This document shows positions 6,164-12,789 of a stretch of DNA of 12,789 nt, one piece after another. The DNA is from an uncultured Holdemanella sp. (GTDB lineage: Bacteria > Bacillota_I > Bacilli_A > Erysipelotrichales > Erysipelotrichaceae). Positions within the stretch are counted from its first letter, which is position 1, and every line of letters starts with the position of its first letter. Made by a program: the position numbers and the translations under genes. Location: positions 1 to 12,789 of the forward strand of contig NZ_CAKVMR010000062.1 in the NCBI RefSeq assembly GCF_934772795.1, written 5' to 3'. The notes under the pieces are model-generated. The model worked only from the letters and a program-made list of their open reading frames with translations, was not told the DNA's origin and ran no database searches.

Positions 6164-7354
6164 ATGGTACGTACAGTAAATATCGAACCAATTACTAAAG
6201 AACAAGAGTTTTTAGCAACACCCGCCCTTACAAAAGAAGAACTAACAAATGCGTTTGAAGAATGTTTAAAACAAGTTGATTTAAATATGGAATATTTCAA
6301 AGATCGATTCCCATATTCATGTACTAAAGGTTTGAAGTATCCAATCATCGACAATATCGAATGGACAGATGGATTCTGGACAGGAATGTTGTGGTTGGCA
6401 TATGAATATACGAATGATGAGAAATATAAAGAGTTAGCTGATCGAAATATCGAAAGCTTCTTGTACCGTGTTGAAAATCGAATTGAATTAGATCACCACG
6501 ATCTTGGATTCTTATATTCGCTATCTTGCGTAAGTGGCTATAAGCTTACAAAAAATGAACATGCGAAAAAAGCTGCATTGTTGGCGGCTGATAAATTGAT
6601 GGAGCGTTGGCAAGAAAAAGGACAGTTCTTGCAGGCATGGGGACCTAAAGATAGTCCTGAACACTATCGATTCATTATCGACTGCATGTTAAATATCCCA
6701 TTATTATATTGGGCAAGTGAAGTTACTGGTGATAATCACTATGCGGATGCCGCAACAAAACACTTCACAACAAGTTGTAAATACGTAATTCGTGATGATG
6801 CGAGTGCATATCACACATTCTATATGGATCCAGTTACTGGAGGGCCTAGTCATGGTGCTACACGTCAAGGATATTCTGATGATAGTTCTTGGGCACGTGG
6901 ACAAGCATGGGGTATTTATGGAATCCCATTAAATGTTCGCTACACTAAAAACACTGAATATGTTGATCTATATAAAGGAATGACAAACTATTTTTTAAAT
7001 CGCTTACCAGAAGACAATATTTGTTACTGGGATTTAATTTTCACAAATGATCCAGAACAATCAAGAGATTCAAGTGCAGCTGCCATCGCAGTATGTGGAA
7101 TGCTTGAAATGGATCAATGGATCAAAGAGGATGATCCAAGTAAAAAGGTTTATCAAAAAGCTTGTGACAACATCACTCGCTCATTGATTCAAAACTACAC
7201 AAACAATGATCACAAACCAGGCGATCCAATCTTGTATCATGGCGTATATTCATGGCACAGTGGTAAAGGCGTAGATGAAGGAAACATCTGGGGCGACTAC
7301 TTCTACATGGAAGCATTAATGCGTCAAATCAAACAATGGGATCCATACTGGTAA
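6164..7354 (+). CDS. ugl: Unsaturated glucuronyl hydrolase (glycoside hydrolase family 88)
   Basis: A 396-residue protein without signal peptide, the length of family GH88 enzymes. It hydrates the C4=C5 bond of the 4,5-unsaturated uronate in glycosaminoglycan disaccharides, releasing the amino sugar and an open unsaturated uronate in the cytoplasm. The two catalytic aspartates are visible: Asp113 in DHHDLGF and Asp173 in RFIIDCMLN; tryptophan-rich barrel segments such as EWTDGFWTGMLWLAYEY and SSWARGQAWG fit the (alpha/alpha)6 fold. The protein reads very like streptococcal UGL, which prefers sulfated or unsulfated chondroitin and hyaluronan disaccharides. Start choice: AGGAGG (6147-6152) is only 2 bases from ATG 6155 but 11 from ATG 6164; the latter gives MVRTVNIEPI, which fits the family N-terminus better. 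ATG 6155 remains possible and adds three residues. Confidence 0.93.
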   Translation: MVRTVNIEPITKEQEFLATPALTKEELTNAFEECLKQVDLNMEYFKDRFPYSCTKGLKYPIIDNIEWTDGFWTGMLWLAYEYTNDEKYKELADRNIESFLYRVENRIELDHHDLGFLYSLSCVSGYKLTKNEHAKKAALLAADKLMERWQEKGQFLQAWGPKDSPEHYRFIIDCMLNIPLLYWASEVTGDNHYADAATKHFTTSCKYVIRDDASAYHTFYMDPVTGGPSHGATRQGYSDDSSWARGQAWGIYGIPLNVRYTKNTEYVDLYKGMTNYFLNRLPEDNICYWDLIFTNDPEQSRDSSAAAIAVCGMLEMDQWIKEDDPSKKVYQKACDNITRSLIQNYTNNDHKPGDPILYHGVYSWHSGKGVDEGNIWGDYFYMEALMRQIKQWDPYW

Positions 7355-7372
7355 AAATAAGGAGGAGATAAA

Positions 7373-7864
7373 ATGGCAACACCAAATATCGTTATGACAC
7401 GTATCGATGAACGTTTAGTTCACGGTCAAGGTCAATTATGGGTAAAATCTTTAGGCGTTAACACAGTCATCGTTGCGAACGATCAAGCAAGCCAAGATGC
7501 AATGGCACAAACATTAATGAAAACTGTTATTCCTAAGGATGTCGCAATGCGTTTTTACTCAGTTCAAAAAGTTATCGACATCATTCACAAGGCAAATCCA
7601 GCTCAAACAATCTTCTTAATTGTTAAAGATTGTAAAGATGCTCTACGCCTAGTTGAAGGTGGCGTTCCAATCAAAGCAATCAACATTGGAAACATTCACA
7701 ACTGTGAAGGTAAAGAAAAAGTAACTCGTTCTATTTTCTTAGGTACTGAAGACAAGGCCGCATTAAAAGAAATGATTGAAAAGTATAACGTTGAATTTAA
7801 TACACAAACTACACCAAGTGGTTCTGATGGAAGTGTATTAGTAGATATTAAAAATTATTTATAG
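7373..7864 (+). CDS. PTS system mannose/fructose/sorbose-family EIIB component
   Basis: A 163-residue cytoplasmic EIIB of the mannose (Man) family. The N-terminal IDERLVHGQGQLW contains the phosphorylated histidine, His17, in its conserved setting. It would take phosphate from an EIIA and pass it to sugar entering through EIIC/EIID. The gene follows ugl by 18 bases with a strong GGAGGAG site and precedes EIIC by 12 bases. In streptococcal loci of this kind the PTS imports unsaturated hyaluronan or chondroitin disaccharides, the natural substrate for UGL; the same is inferred here. No EIIA domain is fused to it and none occurs elsewhere in the window. Confidence 0.93.
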   Translation: MATPNIVMTRIDERLVHGQGQLWVKSLGVNTVIVANDQASQDAMAQTLMKTVIPKDVAMRFYSVQKVIDIIHKANPAQTIFLIVKDCKDALRLVEGGVPIKAINIGNIHNCEGKEKVTRSIFLGTEDKAALKEMIEKYNVEFNTQTTPSGSDGSVLVDIKNYL

Positions 7865-7876
7865 GAGATAAAAAAT

Positions 7877-8659
7877 ATGCAAATTACATTGTTACAGGCC
7901 GTAATCATCGGTCTATGGACAGCATTCTGTTACTCGGGAATGTTATGGGGTATTTTCACTAACCGTGCTCTAGTTTTAAGTTTCGGTGTTGGTGTCGTAT
8001 GTGGAGATTTAAAAACAGCATTGCAATGTGGAGCAATCGCTGAATTAGCATTTATGGGATTCGGTGTTGGTGCTGGTGGAACTGTTCCTCCTAACCCAAT
8101 CGGACCTGGTATCATTGGTACATTGATGGCAATCACTATGGATGGTGTTACACCAGAAAGTGCATTATCATTATCTATTCCTTTTGCAGTCGCAATCCAA
8201 TTCTTACAAACAGCTATTTATACAGTTCGTGCAGGTGCACCAGAAAGTGCAAACAATGCATTGAAAAAACAAGACTTTGGAAAATTCCGTTTACACTCTA
8301 ACTTAACAATCTTGTTATTTGCTCTTGTTGGATTCTTATTAGGATTCTTAGGTGCATACAGCATGGATACATTAAGTAAATTAGTAGCATTAGTACCAGC
8401 TTGGTTATTAAAAGGATTAACAGTTGCTGGTGGTATGTTACCTGCTATCGGTTTTGCTATGATCATGAGCGTTATGTTAAAGAAAGAAGTTGTTCCATTC
8501 GCATTATTAGGATACTTCTTAGCCGCTTATTTAGGCGTACCAGTAATCGGTATTGCTATTGTCGGAACTGTATTCGCATTAAAACACTATAACGATGCTG
8601 GAAATGTCGCTGTCGCACAAGCTGCAACTGAGGAGGTAGAACACGATGACTGGATCTAA
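7877..8659 (+). CDS. PTS system mannose-family EIIC component
   Basis: A 260-residue hydrophobic permease subunit of the usual Man-family EIIC length. It has multiple membrane segments and the conserved glycine/proline-rich region GVGAGGTVPPNPIGPGIIGT, where the substrate path lies in known mannose-type transporters. With EIID it forms the translocating membrane unit. Its ribosome binding site (AGGAG, 7863-7867) overlaps the EIIB stop codon, and its 3' end overlaps EIID by 14 bases, both signs of tight translational coupling. The acidic, polar C-terminal tail (TEEVEHDDWI) is cytoplasmic. Specificity for an unsaturated glycosaminoglycan disaccharide is inferred from ugl next door. Confidence 0.93.
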   Translation: MQITLLQAVIIGLWTAFCYSGMLWGIFTNRALVLSFGVGVVCGDLKTALQCGAIAELAFMGFGVGAGGTVPPNPIGPGIIGTLMAITMDGVTPESALSLSIPFAVAIQFLQTAIYTVRAGAPESANNALKKQDFGKFRLHSNLTILLFALVGFLLGFLGAYSMDTLSKLVALVPAWLLKGLTVAGGMLPAIGFAMIMSVMLKKEVVPFALLGYFLAAYLGVPVIGIAIVGTVFALKHYNDAGNVAVAQAATEEVEHDDWI

Positions 8660-9461
8660 ATTAACAAAGAAGGATTACACTAAGACTACATTACGTGCTT
8701 ACTTCTTACAAAATGGTTTTAACTATAGTAACTATCAAGGTTTAGGATACGCTTTAGTTATGTATCCTGCATTCAAAAAATTGTATGGTGATAACCCAGC
8801 TAAATTGGCTGAAGAATTAGACAATAACTGTGAATTCTATAACACAAACCCTAACTTCTTACCATTTATCACTTCTATTCACTTGGCAATGGCAGAAAAC
8901 GGAATGGAATACGATGAAATTCGTGGTATCAAAATGGCATTGATGGGTCCTTTAGCAGGTATTGGTGACTCATTATCACAATTCTGTATTGCTCCATTAT
9001 TCTCAACTATCTTTGCTTCTATGGCTATGGATGGTGTGGCAATTGCTCCATTATTATTCTTAATCTGCGAAAACGTTACATTATTGGCAATCAAACTTGT
9101 TATGGGTGGATATGGACGTCGTCTAGGAACAAGCATGATTGACAAATTATCTGAAAAAATGGGTGTTATTTCTGAAGCTGCAAGTATGATCGGTGTTACT
9201 GTTATCGCTGGTTTAGCTGCAACATTCGTTAAAATGAACGTCGCAATCACATTCTCTGCTGGTGCTATTGAAGAAGGTGTTAAACAATCTACAGTAGATA
9301 TTCAGGCAATGTTAGATAAAGTTGCTCCTGCATTATTACCAGTATTATATACAGCATTAATGTACTACTTAATCAAGAAAAAAGGTGTTACAACTTATTG
9401 GTTAGTATTGATCACTGTTGTTATCGGTGTTGCGTTAAGCTGCTTAGGAATCTTAGCCTAA
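8646..9461 (+). CDS. PTS system mannose-family EIID component
   Basis: A 271-residue EIID, the family's normal length. A mostly cytoplasmic N-terminal half (LTKKDYTKTTLRAYFLQNGFNYSNYQGLGYA, then a helical region) leads into GPLAGIGDSLSQ, the most conserved EIID motif, and a C-terminal membrane segment ending ISCLGILA-like hydrophobic residues (VVIGVALSCLGILA). It completes the EIIC/EIID transport unit. AGGAGG at 8631-8636, inside EIIC, is 9 bases before its ATG. In streptococcal relatives a yajC-like gene lies between EIID and the lyase; here there is only a 48-base gap filled by a terminator. Confidence 0.93.
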   Translation: MTGSKLTKKDYTKTTLRAYFLQNGFNYSNYQGLGYALVMYPAFKKLYGDNPAKLAEELDNNCEFYNTNPNFLPFITSIHLAMAENGMEYDEIRGIKMALMGPLAGIGDSLSQFCIAPLFSTIFASMAMDGVAIAPLLFLICENVTLLAIKLVMGGYGRRLGTSMIDKLSEKMGVISEAASMIGVTVIAGLAATFVKMNVAITFSAGAIEEGVKQSTVDIQAMLDKVAPALLPVLYTALMYYLIKKKGVTTYWLVLITVVIGVALSCLGILA

Positions 9462-9466
9462 TACAT

Positions 9467-9498
9467 AAAGGAAGCAAATTTGCTTCCTTTTCTTTTTT
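9467..9498 (+). terminator. Intrinsic terminator between EIID and the lyase gene
   Basis: AAAGGAAGCAAA and its exact complement form a 24-base perfect palindrome (9467-9490), an ideal stem with a tiny loop, followed by TTCTTTTTT. The next gene's ribosome binding site AAGGAG starts at 9499, immediately after the T-run, and no new promoter is seen. It should end much of the ugl-PTS transcript and limit lyase expression to read-through. Confidence 0.8.
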
Positions 9499-9509
9499 AA
9501 GGAGACTTT

Positions 9510-11384
9510 ATGAATTTAACCTACATTAAAAAACAACTACAATTTTTGGCAGATAAAAAAGATGTATTACACGTAAAAGAATTATTAACAGAAGAAGATC
9601 AAGTTCTAGTAAAAAGAAAAGCAGAAGAACTGATTCAAAACATTTTTACTTTTGATAAGTCGTGGGACATGGAACGCTGTCAGATTCCTTACAAGTTAGA
9701 AACGTTAGACTGGAATATTCAATTGAATGATGATGAAGAATGGTGCTTCATGCTGAATCGTATGGACTACTTAAACTATCTTGTTTTATCAAATCATATT
9801 GAATATGCCAAAACACTCATTTTAAACTGGATAGAAGCCCATCCAATCATTCAGCCAGAGCCAAGCACAAGAACACTCGATACAGGCATTCGTTTAATGA
9901 ACTTCTTTGAAGCCCTACCCTATTTATACGCAAACAATTTATTAAGTGATGAAGAAATACTAACAATCTCAAAATCAATGTTGGATCAGTGTGCATATTT
10001 AAAAGAACATTACATTCCAAAATACATCACTTCAAACTGGGGAAGCATTCAAACATGCGCTATGATTAGCGTATTACCTATGATTGAAGAACAAAGTGAC
10101 ATCTACACTTGGGCATTGAATGAATGGAAAAGACAGATTCAAGCCCAAGTCTATCCGGATGGCATGCATTGGGAACAATCCACGATGTACCATATTGAAG
10201 TCTTAAATTACTGCATGAAAGCTATGTATTATTCAGAACAAGAATTGCCACAAATTCATGCTTTGGCTAGAGCCATCTTCTTACAGGCTACCCCTCATAA
10301 AGAAATTGAAACATTCGGGGATACAGATCGCAGTAATATTCAAGATGTCATGACACGTGCTAGTTTCTTATTTAATGAACCCACATGGAAATCGATCGCA
10401 TTTCATACTTTTGACATGGAATCTTTATATACATTAGGAGCTAAAAATGCCAAGATCTATCTAGAAAGTCAAGCCATTGAATCCAACGAACTTCACTTTG
10501 ATGGAAAAGATAGTGGTATGTATACATCAAGGAGTTCTTGGAAAGAAGATGCCAATTTTACCATGTTTACTAACGGATCATTAGGCAGTGGACATGGACA
10601 TAGTGATAACTTACACGTATCCATTTACTATAAGGGAAATCCTGTATGTATTGATGCAGGACGTTTAACATATCGTGAAGATCATCCACTAAGAATACAT
10701 TTAAAATCTATGGCAAGTCATAATGGTGTGATTGTAGATGAACATTGCTCATGTGTACCTAAGGATAGTTGGGGATATGAAGATTTTGGTGTTCCATTAA
10801 AGAATTATGTCTATCATAAAGATGGTATTCACTACTATGAAGGAACACTATTAGGTCATGATCCATTGCAGGTTTGGACAAGAAAAATAGTTGTATTAGA
10901 TGCAGGTGTATGGATGATCGTAGATGAAATAAAAGAAGATGGTAGCCATCATGCGATTACACGTTTTCATTTAGATCCAGATGCTAGTGATTTAAAAGGT
11001 TTAAAGCTTGTATCCAACATTCCATACACAAAGCATATTGAGCCATGTTCCCTTCGTTATAATGAAGAATTAGAACATGATGTTTTGTATTTTGAACAAG
11101 ATTTCACGAATCATTTCGAACAATGCATTTGTTTTGTGGATAAAGCGATTGAAACAAAAGATGATTTCGTTCTTCAAAACAACGATACAAAACTAGATAA
11201 TGCGATTGTACACACTAAAAAGTTTATACTTTCAGAAGATGAATCTTATAGTGTAGCCATATTCCATAAGGAAATCTATAAAGGAAAGAAAGTATTATTC
11301 TTAGATGGTGAACCATTCCATTGTAAAGTATTTGTCGTACATAAGAAAAAAGATAAAGTAAAAACATATATTGTTCGTGCATAG
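9510..11384 (+). CDS. Cytoplasmic heparinase II/III-family polysaccharide lyase
   Basis: A 624-residue protein with no signal peptide. The N-terminal part (to about 320) is the alpha/alpha toroid, with family motifs RTLDTGIR (121-128), SNWGS (175-179) and YPDGMHWEQSTMYH (215-228) holding likely active-site Asn176, Tyr227 and His228. The C-terminal beta-sandwich heparinase II/III domain has GSGHGHSDNLHV (359-370) and SMASHNGVIVD (400-410). Such lyases cleave uronate-containing glycosaminoglycans by beta-elimination. The lack of an export signal and the position next to ugl and the PTS imply action on imported oligosaccharides. Which CAZy lyase family (PL12, PL21 or PL33) cannot be decided by eye. 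AAGGAG (9499-9504) is 5 bases upstream; its stop codon overlaps the next operator. Confidence 0.85.
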   Translation: MNLTYIKKQLQFLADKKDVLHVKELLTEEDQVLVKRKAEELIQNIFTFDKSWDMERCQIPYKLETLDWNIQLNDDEEWCFMLNRMDYLNYLVLSNHIEYAKTLILNWIEAHPIIQPEPSTRTLDTGIRLMNFFEALPYLYANNLLSDEEILTISKSMLDQCAYLKEHYIPKYITSNWGSIQTCAMISVLPMIEEQSDIYTWALNEWKRQIQAQVYPDGMHWEQSTMYHIEVLNYCMKAMYYSEQELPQIHALARAIFLQATPHKEIETFGDTDRSNIQDVMTRASFLFNEPTWKSIAFHTFDMESLYTLGAKNAKIYLESQAIESNELHFDGKDSGMYTSRSSWKEDANFTMFTNGSLGSGHGHSDNLHVSIYYKGNPVCIDAGRLTYREDHPLRIHLKSMASHNGVIVDEHCSCVPKDSWGYEDFGVPLKNYVYHKDGIHYYEGTLLGHDPLQVWTRKIVVLDAGVWMIVDEIKEDGSHHAITRFHLDPDASDLKGLKLVSNIPYTKHIEPCSLRYNEELEHDVLYFEQDFTNHFEQCICFVDKAIETKDDFVLQNNDTKLDNAIVHTKKFILSEDESYSVAIFHKEIYKGKKVLFLDGEPFHCKVFVVHKKKDKVKTYIVRA

Positions 11385-11398
11385 TAAACGCGTTTGCT
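11383..11398. promoter_or_regulatory. LacI-type operator at the regulator's own promoter
   Basis: AGTAAACGCGTTTGCT has 7 of 8 palindromic pairs and a perfect core AAACGCGTTT (11386-11395). It overlaps the lyase stop codon on one side and the -35 of the regulator promoter on the other, which suggests autoregulation. Confidence 0.65.
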
Positions 11399-11422
11399 AG
11401 AAAAATTTATATCTGTTAGAAT
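11394..11422 (+). promoter_or_regulatory. Promoter of the LacI-family regulator gene
   Basis: TTGCTA (11394-11399) and TAGAAT (11417-11422, 5 of 6) are separated by 17 bases. The predicted transcript starts near 11429, giving a short leader with GAAAGGA (11432-11438) six bases before ATG 11445. The TTG of the -35 is also an in-frame potential start codon, but it lies upstream of the transcript. Confidence 0.6.
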
Positions 11423-11444
11423 AAAAGTATTGAAAGGATCCACT

Positions 11445-12455
11445 ATGAAAGAAAAAATAACCATTCGAGATATAGCCGAAAGAGCGGGGACATCTAAAAC
11501 TACAGTTTCTTTTTTTCTAAATGGTAAAACTGACAAAATGTCAGAGGAAACCCAAGCAAGAATTGCTCAAGTCATCAAAGAGACAAACTATCGTCCAAGT
11601 ATTGCAGCACGCTCTTTAAACGCAAAAGAAACACGTTTAATTGGCGTTATCATTGGAGATATCACCAACACGTTTGCGAATCAAATCGTGAAAGGAATCG
11701 ATGATTTTGCCAGAGATAATCGTTACCAGTTGATTGTTGGAAACAGTAATTATAATTTTGAAAATGAAAAAGGATATGTCAACCGCATGTTGGCAATGGG
11801 AGTGGATGGTTTTATCATCCAGCCATCGAGTCATTTTGCCGAATTAATTCCAAAAATCAAACAAGAAAATAAAGATGTTGTATTCATTGATTCACAAGTA
11901 TCTATGGATAAAGAAAAATGGGTCAAGACAAACAACTATGAATCCATATTAAATGTAGGAACACACCTAATCGATGATGGATACGATGAATTCATTATGA
12001 TCACGGCAGATCCACATGTATTAAGTACACGTTTAGAGCGTACTACTGGCTTTCTACATGCTTTAGAAATAAAAGGAAAAACATGCAAAACCCACGTTGT
12101 AGCTGATGATGTAACAAGCGATGCATTACGTGATCTACTCTATAATGAATTGCGTTTTGGTGTTCGCACCCTCATCTTTGTAGCCAATTGCTTCTTATTA
12201 CCACGTGTTTATTTGGCATTAAAAGATTACCGTAACCTAATGCCAGATACAATTGGATTAATTGGCTTTGATAATACAGAATGGACTAACTTCTCAAGTC
12301 CAACTGTCACAACAATCGTACAGCCTGCCTATGATGAAGGCTATCAAGCTGCATCCATTTTAATTGATTCATTAAAAGGAACCAACGAACAGATTCCAAA
12401 TCAAATCTTAAAGTGTTCTGTGAACTGGAATGAATCAACAAAACAACACAATTAA
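11445..12455 (+). CDS. regR: LacI/GalR-family transcriptional regulator (RegR-like)
   Basis: A 336-residue LacI-family repressor. Residues 4-24 (KITIRDIAERAGTSKTTVSFF) are the DNA-binding helix-turn-helix, NYRPSIAARSLNAKET (48-63) is the hinge helix that reads the operator's central CG, and IGVIIGDITNTF (66-77) starts the periplasmic-binding-protein-like effector domain, which ends with the usual LIGFDNTEW and PAYDEGYQAA segments. The best candidates for its operators are the AGTAAAC/GTTTACT palindromes in the divergent promoter region and at its own promoter. RegR represses the equivalent hyaluronan locus in pneumococcus; the inducer here is probably an intermediate of unsaturated uronate breakdown (inference). 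The start at 11445 is chosen because the longer reading begins inside the promoter. Confidence 0.88.
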   Translation: MKEKITIRDIAERAGTSKTTVSFFLNGKTDKMSEETQARIAQVIKETNYRPSIAARSLNAKETRLIGVIIGDITNTFANQIVKGIDDFARDNRYQLIVGNSNYNFENEKGYVNRMLAMGVDGFIIQPSSHFAELIPKIKQENKDVVFIDSQVSMDKEKWVKTNNYESILNVGTHLIDDGYDEFIMITADPHVLSTRLERTTGFLHALEIKGKTCKTHVVADDVTSDALRDLLYNELRFGVRTLIFVANCFLLPRVYLALKDYRNLMPDTIGLIGFDNTEWTNFSSPTVTTIVQPAYDEGYQAASILIDSLKGTNEQIPNQILKCSVNWNESTKQHN

Positions 12456-12467
12456 AAATCTAAATTG

Positions 12468-12495
12468 ATACCCATATTTCTTGTGGGTATTTTTC
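12468..12495 (+). terminator. Intrinsic terminator after the regulator
   Basis: ATACCCA (12468-12474) pairs with TGGGTAT (12484-12490) around a 9-base loop and is followed by a T-run (12490-12494). It lies 12 bases after the regulator stop codon and ends the locus. Confidence 0.8.
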
Positions 12496-12529
12496 ATTTC
12501 GTAACTTAAATATTTTATCAATTTTCATT

Positions 12530-12553
12530 TTTTATCAGTTATAACTGATAAAA
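12530..12553. repeat. 24-bp perfect palindrome upstream of the ATPase remnant
   Basis: The two 12-base arms TTTTATCAGTTA and TAACTGATAAAA are exact reverse complements with no loop. A degenerate second copy (TTATCAATTATAAATG...) lies at 12572-12592 and runs into the -10 element. There is no T-run beyond it of terminator type. The arrangement suggests an operator controlling the downstream ATPase gene, which is inference. Confidence 0.55.
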
Positions 12554-12587
12554 TTGTATTTTCAACACTAATTATCAATTATAAATG

Positions 12588-12617
12588 TGATATACTAATA
12601 TTAACTACAAAAGGAGG
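12588..12617 (+). promoter_or_regulatory. Extended -10 promoter and ribosome binding site of the ATPase remnant
   Basis: TGA-TATACT (hexamer 12591-12596) is an extended -10 with 5 of 6 consensus bases; the -35 region is weak. AAGGAGG (12611-12617) is a perfect ribosome binding site 9 bases before ATG 12627. Confidence 0.55.
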
Positions 12618-12626
12618 CTAAGATTT

Positions 12627-12743
12627 ATGATCAAACGTGAATTGTATATGAGCCGTATTCGTCCATTTATTGGAACTGATTTAATCAAGGTAATGACCGG
12701 TATTCGTCGTTGTGGAAATAATGTAAAGTTGAGAATAATGTAA
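12627..12743 (+). pseudogene. Truncated AAA-family (AAA_14/DUF4143-type) ATPase, broken in its Walker A motif
   Basis: The frame reads MIKRELYMSRIRPFIGTDLI followed by KVMTGIRRCG, the hallmark N-terminus of the widespread AAA ATPases that carry a C-terminal DUF4143 domain (normally about 400 residues). The P-loop should continue as GIRRCGKS, but after GGAAA near 12717 the reading becomes NNVKLRIM and stops at 12743. The intact promoter, ribosome binding site and first 30 codons point to a recent disruption, most simply by insertion of a mobile element whose end begins there. The full-length protein's role is poorly understood; such genes are often multicopy and sometimes regarded as toxin-antitoxin or defence related. 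Confidence 0.7.
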
Positions 12744-12789
12744 AGTAAAGCTTATAAGCCTTATAAATAAAGGATCTTTGGCTAAATTA
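12717..12789. mobile_element. Putative insertion sequence end (possibly IS21-like) with 13-bp direct repeats
   Basis: AATAATGTAAAGT occurs twice, at 12717-12729 and 12734-12746, and the sequence after that no longer encodes the ATPase. A 10-bp palindrome GCTTATAAGC follows at 12750-12759. Repeated short transposase binding sites close to the tip are a feature of IS21-family ends, but no transposase lies in the window and the family is a guess. Confidence 0.4.

Noticed and set aside
8879..9250. A 123-codon open frame opposite the EIID gene
   Set aside because: Antisense shadow of a conserved PTS gene; its low-complexity, isoleucine/proline/alanine-rich translation is the expected complement of the EIID codons.
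11276..11536. A minus-strand open frame across the lyase end and regulator start
   Set aside because: It runs through the regulator promoter and two conserved coding regions and has no start signals.
1..12789. CRISPR arrays, tRNA or rRNA genes and riboswitches
   Set aside because: No regularly spaced repeats, cloverleaf-like sequence, rRNA segments or recognisable riboswitch cores were seen on either strand.

Overview
The window looks like a stretch of a low-G+C Gram-positive (Firmicutes) chromosome, probably a gut or host-associated lineage such as the Erysipelotrichia; that placement is inferred from the A+T-rich coding sequence, strong AGGAGG-type ribosome binding sites and the gene families, and no rRNA or tRNA is present to confirm it. 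The core, about 2.4-12.5 kb, is a complete intracellular locus for using unsaturated uronate disaccharides released from host glycosaminoglycans (hyaluronan, chondroitin and relatives), closely resembling in content the streptococcal hyaluronan-fragment locus.

Layout. Positions 1-81 are a relatively G+C-rich, repeat-containing scrap that does not look like its surroundings. A minus-strand MATE-family exporter (82-1458) and a divergent plus-strand TIGR02206/YwaF-like membrane protein (1573-2304) share a short promoter region and have no obvious link to the sugar locus. A probable bidirectional terminator follows. The minus-strand operon kdgA-kdgK-kduD-dhuI (5887 down to 2396) encodes the uronate catabolic enzymes. 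A 250-bp divergent control region (5888-6163) holds two facing promoters, several LacI-type operators and a possible cre site. The plus-strand operon is ugl (unsaturated glucuronyl hydrolase), mannose-family PTS EIIB, EIIC and EIID, a strong intrinsic terminator, then a cytoplasmic heparinase II/III-family lyase. A LacI-family regulator (regR-like) with its own promoter and operator closes the locus, followed by a terminator.

How it works (family knowledge plus inference): the PTS imports unsaturated disaccharide, UGL releases the unsaturated uronate, which rearranges spontaneously to 4-deoxy-L-threo-5-hexosulose uronate. The RpiB-like isomerase (DhuI) and the SDR reductase (KduD/DhuD) convert this to 2-keto-3-deoxygluconate, KdgK phosphorylates it, and KdgA cleaves KDPG to pyruvate and glyceraldehyde 3-phosphate. 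The heparinase II/III-like lyase would shorten imported oligosaccharides. The palindromic operators shared by both divergent promoters and the regulator's own promoter make a self-contained regulon. The PTS lacks an EIIA in this window, and KdgA carries an extra C-terminal VOC-like domain.

The right end (12.5-12.79 kb) has a 24-bp perfect palindrome, a promoter and the first ~30 codons of an AAA-family (DUF4143-type) ATPase, broken inside its Walker A motif by sequence with 13-bp direct repeats that resembles an insertion sequence end. No CRISPR array, rRNA or tRNA was seen. I found no wholly new system; the most unusual points are the KdgA fusion, the operator layout, the missing EIIA, the internal terminator and the two edge elements.
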